64,000 nucleotides of DNA, taken from the NCBI RefSeq assembly GCF_019468465.1, contig NZ_CP080519.1, positions 4,355,001 through 4,419,000 of the forward strand, given 5' to 3'. This document shows positions 29,350 to 35,837 of this stretch, piece after piece. Each line of letters starts with the position of its first letter. The first letter of the stretch is position 1. The notes below the pieces were generated by a model, which saw only the letters and a list, made by a program, of their open reading frames with translations, was not told where the DNA came from and searched no databases. A program made the position numbers and the translations under genes. Source of the stretch: Amycolatopsis sp. DSM 110486 (lineage in GTDB: Bacteria; Actinomycetota; Actinomycetes; Mycobacteriales; Pseudonocardiaceae).

Positions 29350-30429
29350 ATGCACATCGAGCGGGTGCGGATCACGGACGTCCTGAGGTTCCGCGGTGCC
29401 CGCACGGTGGACCTGAAGCTGCCGGGGCCGGGCTGGACCGTGCTGGCCGGGCGCAACGGGTCGGGCAAGACGACGTTCCTGCGGGCGCTGGCGCAGGCGC
29501 TCGTGCAGCCGCCCTTCGCCGAGAGCCTGGTCGCCGAGGGCAGTTCCATCGACGTCGATGTGGTGGGCGAGGGGCCCGCGTTCTGCGCCGGCTACGGGCC
29601 GTTCCGGCGGCTGGCCGGGGGCGCGCCCGAGGCGCAGTCGTTGATGCGCGGGGAGTTCGCGCGCGTGGCGAGCCTGTTCAGCGAAGACGCTTCGCTCGCG
29701 GAAGGCGTGGCGTGGCTGATCAACCAGCACTTGCGCGCGCTGGAGGGCAAGGCGGGCGCGCAGGAGCTGAAGGACTCCGTGCTCACACTGCTGGGCGACG
29801 GCCTGCTGCCGGACGGCTACCGCGTGCGCGACGTCGACTCCGACGGCCTGTGGGTGTCCTACCGCGGCGACCGGTTCCCGCTGCGCGAGATGAGCGACGG
29901 CTACCGCACGGTGACGGCGCTGGTCGTCGACCTCGTGCGGCAGCTGGCGGACGCGGGGCTGGGGATCGACGCGTCCGGCGTGGTGCTGATCGACGAGGTC
30001 GACGCGCACCTGCACGTGTCGTGGCAGAAGCGCATCGGGCCGTGGCTGAAGGCGCACTTCCCGCGGATCCAGTTCGTGGTGAGCACGCACAGCCCCTACG
30101 TGTGCCAGGCCGCCGATCCGGGTGGCCTGATCCGCCTGCCGGGGCCGGACGAGCAGGAGCCGCCGCGCGTGGTGTCCGACGAGCTGTACCAGCGTGTGGT
30201 CTACGGCAGTGGCGACGACGCCGTGCTGTCGGACCTGTTCGGGCTCGACAGCCCGTACTCGCCGCGGGCCGTGGAGCTGCGCGAGCACCTGGCCGAGCTG
30301 GAGCTGCTCGTGGCCACGGGCCAGGCGGACGCCGACGGCCTGCGCGAATGGGAGCAGCTGCGCGACCGTCTGAGCAGCTCACCGCCCAGCCGCGTCGACG
30401 ACGTCACGCGCCACTTCGACGAACGGTGA
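29350..30429 (+). CDS. AAA/ABC-type ATPase, Septu PtuA-like
   Basis: A 359-residue RecF/SMC-like ATPase. Walker A is LAGRNGSGKTTFLRALAQAL near residues 33-52, the signature-like EMSDGYRTVTAL is near 180, Walker B is GVVLIDEVDAHLH near 214, and the switch His is in VVSTHSPYV near 240. There is no long coiled-coil, so it is a compact AAA_21-type protein. The four-base overlap with a downstream HNH endonuclease gene is the PtuA-PtuB arrangement of Septu anti-phage systems. At 359 residues it is shorter than many PtuA proteins. A housekeeping role cannot be excluded. Confidence 0.7.
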   Translation: MHIERVRITDVLRFRGARTVDLKLPGPGWTVLAGRNGSGKTTFLRALAQALVQPPFAESLVAEGSSIDVDVVGEGPAFCAGYGPFRRLAGGAPEAQSLMRGEFARVASLFSEDASLAEGVAWLINQHLRALEGKAGAQELKDSVLTLLGDGLLPDGYRVRDVDSDGLWVSYRGDRFPLREMSDGYRTVTALVVDLVRQLADAGLGIDASGVVLIDEVDAHLHVSWQKRIGPWLKAHFPRIQFVVSTHSPYVCQAADPGGLIRLPGPDEQEPPRVVSDELYQRVVYGSGDDAVLSDLFGLDSPYSPRAVELREHLAELELLVATGQADADGLREWEQLRDRLSSSPPSRVDDVTRHFDER

Positions 30430-31136
30430 TCGCGCTGCGCAGGGTGGCGCTGCCCGCTGCGGTTGCTCTCGAGTTGGTGCGACTTACCTCGCGGATTCCG
30501 TCTGGCGACAGCAAAACCGCGCGTCGCTTGTGGACTTCCGCGCGCGGGGCCCGCCGGTCGATCCGCACGCACCTGGCCGCGATGGCCTCGGGCCGCGGCT
30601 ACTGCATGTACTGCGGTGACGGCTTGGGGTCCACTGTGGACCACTTCGAGCCGGTGGCTTTGGCGCCGCGGCGCGCGTTCGACTGGCTCAACCACCTGCT
30701 GGCGTGCGAGTACTGCAACAGCCACCACAAGCGCGACCGCTTCCCGCTCGACGCTTCGGGCCGGCCACTGCTGATCGACCCGACCGCCGAGGATCCGCTG
30801 GAGCACCTGTTCCTGGTGCTGTCCATCGGCACCTACCGCCCGCTGACCGACAAAGGCCGCGCGACGATCGAGATCTGCGGCCTCAACCGCCCCCTCTTGG
30901 AACGCGGCCGCGCCGCCGCCGTGGACCAGGTGGCCGCGCTGGTCGACCACTGGTGGAACGGCGACGCCGACACCCGCCGCCGCGCCATCTGGACCCTGCG
31001 CGACCAGCCCCACGCCGACGTCCTCCACGCCATGCTCCGCCAGGCCCTGCTGCCGGGCGCCCCGCGCATCTTCTCGGACGCCTCTCTGCTCGACCTGCTC
31101 CGCGATCCCGAGCTTCGGGCTGAACTGCTGGCTTGA
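30426..31136 (+). CDS. HNH endonuclease, Septu PtuB-like
   Basis: The GTG at 30426 overlaps the ATPase stop (GTGA), giving 236 residues. The zinc/HNH core is CMYCGDGLGSTVDHFEP then FDWLNHLLACEYCNSHHKRD: two CxxC knuckles around the DH catalytic pair and the Asn. Downstream IDPTAEDPLEHLFL and TIEICGLNRPLLERGR match the conserved tail of retron/Septu HNH proteins. It would be the nuclease effector controlled by the ATPase. Structured element copy B starts 21 bp after the stop. Confidence 0.75.
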   Translation: MIALRRVALPAAVALELVRLTSRIPSGDSKTARRLWTSARGARRSIRTHLAAMASGRGYCMYCGDGLGSTVDHFEPVALAPRRAFDWLNHLLACEYCNSHHKRDRFPLDASGRPLLIDPTAEDPLEHLFLVLSIGTYRPLTDKGRATIEICGLNRPLLERGRAAAVDQVAALVDHWWNGDADTRRRAIWTLRDQPHADVLHAMLRQALLPGAPRIFSDASLLDLLRDPELRAELLA

Positions 31137-31157
31137 CACAGGGTTGCCGACCCACAC

Positions 31158-31271
31158 GCGAGATCGCGCCGGTTGCTGGATTGAGTGATCCGATCGGCCC
31201 CCGGCCGGTCAGGTCACTCAATCCAGGAGCCGGCTCAAAGGCGATCTCGCACGCCTCGACGGAGTCGAGGC
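31158..31271 (+). repeat. Structured repeat element, copy B (long form)
   Basis: Same plan and orientation as copy A. Outer arms GCGAGATCGC (31158-31167) / GCGATCTCGC (31241-31250); GCCGG (31168-31172) / CCGGC (31230-31234) and the same TCAAAG bulge. The inner 12-bp stem has a different sequence, TGGATTGAGTGA (31177-31188) / TCACTCAATCCA (31214-31225), capped by GATCGGCC/GGCCGGTC. After a 2-base linker the second hairpin is GCCTCGAC (31253-31260), loop GGA, GTCGAGGC (31264-31271), perfectly paired but unlike copy A in sequence. It lies between convergent genes. Confidence 0.85.
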
Positions 31272-31275
31272 CAAA

Positions 31276-31926
31276 TTACGGCGTGGGGGAGCACGAAGTG
31301 CGACCGACGACGACTGAGCCCGTAAGGCCGGATGCGGGCTGGAAGTCGATACGCAGCATGGTCAAGCTGATGCTGCCGTCGCCGGGCAACGTCTGGGTGT
31401 TGAAAACCGCGTTGGCCAGCACGGTCCCGCCCGACTTCGTGATGGGCTTCGTATAACCGGCGGGAACGGGGGAGGGCAGGCCGGTGATGCCGGCCAGGCC
31501 GCTGAACGTCCAATTGGCACTCGTCTGCCGCTGCACCGCGTCGCACGTGACCGTGTAGCTCGCGAGCCGGATGCGCGGGCCGCCGGCGCTGACCAGGGCC
31601 GAGAGCTCGAAGTTCTTGCCCGTGGCCGTCGACTTGGTGCTGGTGGTGTCGTTGTCGGGGTCGACCACCGTGGTCGTACAGGACGACGTGCCTCCGCCCC
31701 AGCTCAGGCCCGTCTTGCTGAGCGAGCCCGCCGACGCGCTCGTCGGCCCTTCGACCGCGCACGGCGCCAGCGACGGCACAATCACCGTGGTCGAGCCCTT
31801 GGTGAAGCTCGCCTCACCGAGGTCGGCCACACCCGCGGGCGTCTGCGCGTGGGCCACCCCGCCGGCCACCACGCTCCCCGCCATCACCACCGCCGCGACG
31901 AGCCCCGTCTTCACGTTCTTCAGCAT
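31276..31926 (-). CDS. Secreted protein of unknown function
   Basis: The ATG at 31926 has an ideal GGAGG seven bases upstream; a start six codons further upstream is less likely. The 216-residue product begins MLKNVKTGLVAAVVMAGSVV and has a Sec signal peptide cleaved near AHAQ (about residue 28). The mature part is Ser/Thr/Gly-rich with four Cys (PCAVE, SSCTT, VTCDA, RTSCSPTP) and beta-strand-like repeats, resembling small secreted actinobacterial proteins of the choice-of-anchor type. No catalytic motif was recognised. It diverges from the polyprenyl synthase gene. Confidence 0.75.
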   Translation of the reverse strand: MLKNVKTGLVAAVVMAGSVVAGGVAHAQTPAGVADLGEASFTKGSTTVIVPSLAPCAVEGPTSASAGSLSKTGLSWGGGTSSCTTTVVDPDNDTTSTKSTATGKNFELSALVSAGGPRIRLASYTVTCDAVQRQTSANWTFSGLAGITGLPSPVPAGYTKPITKSGGTVLANAVFNTQTLPGDGSISLTMLRIDFQPASGLTGSVVVGRTSCSPTP

Positions 31927-32210
31927 GTCCTGACCTCCCTGCATTCAAGCCGCACGGACCGCGCCGGCGAACTCCCACTGAGTGAATATCCGCGCGCCCG
32001 TTTCGCCCGTTGCGCTGCCGGGCGTTGATCACTCGTCCGTGCCGGGGGATCAACCCGTTCGGGGCCCGGCCTTGACTTCTGGGACCGGGTTGCCCTCCGG
32101 TGTCATGTTCGTCACCGTTTCCCCTGGACAGCGGATAAACGGCGTACCAGGGGTAGCCACTACTCTGAAAGCCGGATAACCCGACCGGCGCATGAGAGAG
32201 CGGAGCCGAC
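31927..32210. other. Divergent upstream region with a 7-bp inverted repeat
   Basis: A 284-bp gap between the divergent secreted-protein and polyprenyl synthase genes. It holds GTTGATC (32024-32030) / GATCAAC (32048-32054), separated by 17 bases, and a -35-like TGGACA at 32125-32130 without a well-placed -10. GAGAGAGCGGAG before 32211 is the likely ribosome site of the downstream gene. Confidence 0.35.
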
Positions 32211-33266
32211 GTGTCTGTGTCTTCACCACCCCCGGGGGCGGGAGCCCCCGCTGCGCGGGATGGCGCCGTCGAGGACCTCCGCGCGACCGTCGGGCTGCAG
32301 ATCGAGGACGAGACGCTGCTGAGGTCGATCGCCGGCGGGCTGGCGGACGTCGAGGCGATGCTGCGGGACGTCGTGAAGAGCGATGTGCAGGCGGTGCACG
32401 ACGCGGCGTTGCACCTGGTCGAGGCGGGGGGCAAACGTTTCCGGCCCCTGTTCACGCTGCTGTCGGCGCAGTTCGGGCCGCGCCAGGATGACCACGTGCT
32501 CATCGCGGCCGCCGCGGTGGAGCTGGTGCACCTGGCGACGCTGTACCACGACGACGTGATGGACGAGGCGACCATGCGGCGCGGCGCGGAGAGCGTCAAC
32601 GCGCGCTGGGACAACACCGTCGCGATCCTGACCGGCGACTTCCTCTTCGCCCACGCCTCGCGCCTGGTCGCCGACCTCGGGACGGACGCGGCGCGCATCA
32701 TCGCCGAGACGTTCGGCGAGCTCGTGACCGGTCAGATGCGCGAGACGGTCGGCCCCGGCCCCGGTGACGACCCCGTGGAGCACTACCTCACTGTCATCGC
32801 GCAGAAGACCGGCTCGCTGATCGCGACGTCCGGGCGGTTCGGCGGCATGATGTCGGGCGCCCCCGAGGCGTACATCCAGGCGTTGCGCCGGTTCGGCGAC
32901 ATCATCGGCACGGCGTTCCAGATCTCCGACGACATCATCGACATCGCGTCGCCGTCCGACGAGCTGGGCAAGGCGCAGGGCACGGACCTGCGCGAAGGCG
33001 TGCGCACGCTGCCGATGCTCTACGCGCTGGCCGACCCGGACACCGACCCGCGGCTCGTGGAGCTGCTGGCCGGCCCGATCGCCGAGGACGAGGTGGTCGC
33101 CGAAGCCCTGGAGCTGCTGCGCCGCTCGAGTGGACTCGAACGCGCGCGCGTCACCCTTTCCGACTACGCTTCGCGGGCACGTGCCGAGCTCGCCGCGCTG
33201 CCCGCTTCCCCCGCGCGCGACGCTTGCGAGTCGGTCGCCGACTACCTGGTCGCGCGGACGCATTAA
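32211..33266 (+). CDS. Long-chain all-trans polyprenyl diphosphate synthase (GrcC1/heptaprenyl type)
   Basis: A 351-residue trans-isoprenyl diphosphate synthase that builds the menaquinone tail from IPP and an allylic primer. The first Asp-rich motif is DDVMD at 114-118 and the second DDIID at 240-244; GGKRFRPL at 73-80 and GDFLFAHAS near 142 are family signatures. The residues before the first DDxxD (VHLATLYH) are small or medium-sized, consistent with a long-chain product, but exact length cannot be read. M. tuberculosis Rv0562 (grcC1) occupies a similar place after the men genes. The start is GTG at 32211. Confidence 0.88.
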   Translation: MSVSSPPPGAGAPAARDGAVEDLRATVGLQIEDETLLRSIAGGLADVEAMLRDVVKSDVQAVHDAALHLVEAGGKRFRPLFTLLSAQFGPRQDDHVLIAAAAVELVHLATLYHDDVMDEATMRRGAESVNARWDNTVAILTGDFLFAHASRLVADLGTDAARIIAETFGELVTGQMRETVGPGPGDDPVEHYLTVIAQKTGSLIATSGRFGGMMSGAPEAYIQALRRFGDIIGTAFQISDDIIDIASPSDELGKAQGTDLREGVRTLPMLYALADPDTDPRLVELLAGPIAEDEVVAEALELLRRSSGLERARVTLSDYASRARAELAALPASPARDACESVADYLVARTH

Positions 33267-33280
33267 AAGGGGCAGAGAAG

Positions 33281-34573
33281 ATGTCCATTTTCGGACAAGT
33301 CTGGCTGTGGAGCCTGTTGGCGTTCTTCGTCGGCGCGCTCGTGGCCTGGTTGGTCCTCGTGGTGCCTGCGCGCAAGCGCATCCGTGAGCTGGAAGAGGCG
33401 CTGGCGTCCGCGCACGCCGAGAACGCGCGCACGCCGGCCAACGCGGCCGCGCTGGCCGCCGCGTCCAGCCGGACGTCGGTGCTGCCGCCGGTGGACGCTC
33501 CCGTGGCTTCGGAACCGGTGTTCACGTCCGACTTCGCGGAACCCGACAGCGAGCCGGCGTGGACCCGCGACGAGCGCGAGCACGCGCCGACCGAGCTGAT
33601 CGCCGCGACGCCGCCCGCCGGGTTCGACCCGGAGGCGGAGTACGACGCCGAGTACCGCACCGCGCCGGACCCGGGCGCTTCGCCCGAATCCGACGAGCCG
33701 GCCCTGGCGTCCTCCGTGGACAGTGGCGACGTCTACCGCGCGGCCGCGACGGAGTACCTCAGCCCGGTCTCGCGCGAGCCGGACAGCGGTTACCACCACG
33801 CGGTCGATCTCGAGGACGAGGACCACGGCAGCGGTTACCACCGCGCGGTGGAACCGTTCGAGAGCAAGCTCGAACCCTTCGAGAGCACGCTGGAGCCCTC
33901 GTCGTTCGAGAGCCGCCTGGAGCCGTCCGACGAGCCGGTGTCGCTGTTCCAGCCCGCGCCCGCGACGGAACAGTCCGAATCGGACTGGTTCTCGAAGCAA
34001 CTGCCGGACCGCTCGCCCTTCGAGGATGCGCCGGGTGGTGACTACCTCGACGAGCCCGAGTCCACTGAGCACCTGACGCCGGCTCCGGCCATGGCGGCGC
34101 AGGCGGCCGCGGTGGAGGAATCCGAAGAGTCCACAGAGGAACCTCTGGAGCCCGGCGGCCTGCCCAAGCGCCAGCCCCGCGAGTCCCCGCGCGGCGGCTT
34201 CGAGCCGCCGCGGCCGATCCAGCCGTCGATGCGGCCGGTCGAACGCCGCGAGCCGGACCTCACGGGCGCGCACAGCGGTTCGCTGTTCGAGCCGTCCGTG
34301 CAGCCCAACCAGGTCGCCGCCATGGCCGCCCCCGAACCGCCCCCGGCCCGCGACACCGGCGAGGACTCCGTGCCGCCCGGCCCCTTCGGCCCCGGCTCCG
34401 CCATGCCCCGCCCCGGCGGCGGCCGCCCGTCGGACGCCTTCACGGTCAAGGCCAGTGTCACGGCTTTGCGGTACTGCACCGAAGAATCGCCGCAGTTCCC
34501 GCGAATGGTCGCCGAAGTCTGGTTCCGTACGGCCGCCGATGCTGAGCGTGTTGGGTTCCGGCCGCTTTCCTGA
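33281..34573 (+). CDS. Membrane-anchored disordered protein with C-terminal sunset-like domain
   Basis: The ATG at 33281, behind AAGGGGCAGAG and 14 bp after the polyprenyl synthase stop, gives 430 residues. One transmembrane helix (about 8-30) is followed by about 340 residues of acidic Pro/Ser/Glu-rich sequence. Internal repeats include DSGYHHAVDLEDEDHG / GSGYHRAVEPFES and three EPFES/PSSFES-type units near 190-215. The last 45 residues (FTVKASVTALRYCTEESPQF, then AEVWFRTAADAERVGFRPL) match the small domain known as sunset, otherwise found at ends of various actinobacterial proteins. Function is unknown. Confidence 0.7.
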   Translation: MSIFGQVWLWSLLAFFVGALVAWLVLVVPARKRIRELEEALASAHAENARTPANAAALAAASSRTSVLPPVDAPVASEPVFTSDFAEPDSEPAWTRDEREHAPTELIAATPPAGFDPEAEYDAEYRTAPDPGASPESDEPALASSVDSGDVYRAAATEYLSPVSREPDSGYHHAVDLEDEDHGSGYHRAVEPFESKLEPFESTLEPSSFESRLEPSDEPVSLFQPAPATEQSESDWFSKQLPDRSPFEDAPGGDYLDEPESTEHLTPAPAMAAQAAAVEESEESTEEPLEPGGLPKRQPRESPRGGFEPPRPIQPSMRPVERREPDLTGAHSGSLFEPSVQPNQVAAMAAPEPPPARDTGEDSVPPGPFGPGSAMPRPGGGRPSDAFTVKASVTALRYCTEESPQFPRMVAEVWFRTAADAERVGFRPLS

Positions 34574-34634
34574 TTGCCTGCGGTTTCGCCGGGGCAACCA
34601 GAAAAGCTGTGTCTCGGCGGCCTCTGTGTTTTTG

Positions 34635-34685
34635 GCGTCGGCTCCGCCGCCGCGGGCGAGATCGCCTTTGAGCGCGCGATCTCGC
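34635..34685 (-). repeat. Structured repeat element, copy C (short form, reverse orientation)
   Basis: Read on the minus strand from 34685: GCGAGATCGC, a 10-base loop GCGCTCAAAG containing the conserved TCAAAG, GCGATCTCGC (to 34656), linker CC, then the second hairpin GCGGCGGC-GGA-GCCGACGC ending at 34635, identical to copy A. The inner hairpin present in A and B is missing. It lies between convergent genes, downstream of korB on korB's strand. Confidence 0.85.
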
Positions 34686-34715
34686 GGCGTGGTTGAGTTA
34701 AGTCTTACCCAGCAA

Positions 34716-34758
34716 CGAAAGAAGGCCTCCCCGCGCGAAGCGGGGAGGCCTTCTTTCG
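34716..34758. terminator. Strong bidirectional terminator hairpin
   Basis: CGAAAGAAGGCCTCCCCGC (34716-34734) pairs perfectly with 34740-34758 (19 bp, loop GCGAA). The stem ends in A/T-rich sequence on both sides (GAAAGAAGG / CCTTCTTTC), so each strand shows a GC stem followed by a pyrimidine-rich tail. It sits 14 bp from the korB stop and serves both the + gene ending at 34573 and korB. Confidence 0.85.
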
Positions 34759-34772
34759 TGTCAGACCGAGAA

Positions 34773-35837
34773 CTACACGACAGTCCAGGTGTCCTTGCCG
34801 CGCAGCAGGCCCTGCAGGTCGGGCTTGCGGGCGGCGCGGGCCTCTTCCACCTGGGCCCGAGCACCGTCGTCGTAGGTCGGGCGCTCGACCTGGCGCAGGA
34901 TGCCCGTGGGGACGTGCGTCAGGTTCTGGTCGCCCAGGCGGGTCAGCGCGAAGGCGTACGACGTGTCCGCGATGGTCGGGTTGTGGACGACCAGGTTGTC
35001 CTCGCCGATGTCGCTCACCTTGGCGACGTCCAGGCCACCCCACTCGCCGCGGCGGACGCCGAACTCACCCTCGGCGCCGAAGCGCATCGGCTCGCCCGCC
35101 TTGAGCGGGATGAGCCGGGAGGCGGCCTCGTCCTTGTCCTTGAGGACGTCGAACGCGCCGTCGTTGAAGATGGGGCAGTTCTGGTAGATCTCGACGATCG
35201 CCGAGCCGCGGTGGCGGGCCGCCGCCTCGAGAACCTCGGTGAGGCCCTTGCGGTCGGAGTCCAGCGCGCGGCCCACGAACGACGCCTCGGCGCCGATCGC
35301 CAGCGACAGCGGGTTGAACGGCGTGTCCACCGAACCCATCGGGGTCGACTTGGTGACCATGCCCTGGCCCGAAGTGGGCGAGTACTGGCCCTTGGTCAGG
35401 CCGTAGATCCGGTTGTTGAACAGCAGGATCTTGATGTTCACGTTGCGGCGCAGCGCGTGGATCAGGTGGTTGCCGCCGATGGACAGCGCGTCGCCGTCGC
35501 CGGTGACGACCCACACCGACAGGTCCGGGCGCGTGGTGGCCAGGCCGGTCGCGATCGACGGCGCGCGGCCGTGGATCGAGTGCATGCCGTAGGTGTTGAG
35601 GTAGTACGGGAAGCGCGACGAGCAGCCGATGCCCGAGATGAACACGATGTTCTCGCGCTTGAGGCCCAGCGTCGGCAGGAACGACTGCACGGCGTTGAGC
35701 ACCACGTAGTCACCGCAGCCCGGGCACCAGCGCACTTCCTGGTCGGACTTGTAGTCCTTGGCCTTCTGCGGCTCGTCGGTGGTGGGAACGAGGTCCAGAC
35801 CGCCGAGCTGCGGCAGTCCGAGGTCGATGGCGGTCAC
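34773..35837 (-). CDS. korB: 2-Oxoacid:ferredoxin oxidoreductase subunit beta
   Basis: ThDP- and Fe-S-binding catalytic subunit that oxidatively decarboxylates 2-oxoglutarate (KGOR type) and reduces ferredoxin. The GTG at 35837 overlaps the korA stop (GTGA) and gives 354 residues; the long frame upstream is korA antisense-frame shadow. VRWCPGCGDY near residue 37 and SGIGCSSRF near 72 supply cluster ligands. GDGDALSIGGNHLIHALRRN near 118 is the ThDP/Mg motif with NNRIYGLTKGQYSPTS after it. The order korA-korB matches M. tuberculosis Rv2455c-Rv2454c. Confidence 0.93.
   Translation of the reverse strand: MTAIDLGLPQLGGLDLVPTTDEPQKAKDYKSDQEVRWCPGCGDYVVLNAVQSFLPTLGLKRENIVFISGIGCSSRFPYYLNTYGMHSIHGRAPSIATGLATTRPDLSVWVVTGDGDALSIGGNHLIHALRRNVNIKILLFNNRIYGLTKGQYSPTSGQGMVTKSTPMGSVDTPFNPLSLAIGAEASFVGRALDSDRKGLTEVLEAAARHRGSAIVEIYQNCPIFNDGAFDVLKDKDEAASRLIPLKAGEPMRFGAEGEFGVRRGEWGGLDVAKVSDIGEDNLVVHNPTIADTSYAFALTRLGDQNLTHVPTGILRQVERPTYDDGARAQVEEARAARKPDLQGLLRGKDTWTVV

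Noticed and set aside
29188..31271. Composite transposon carrying the ATPase/HNH pair
   Set aside because: The flanking copies are direct repeats of a structured element with no transposase and no target-site duplication that I can see; a third copy stands alone at 34635-34685.
31133..31456. A 107-codon + frame after the HNH gene
   Set aside because: It runs through structured element copy B and into antisense of the secreted-protein gene.
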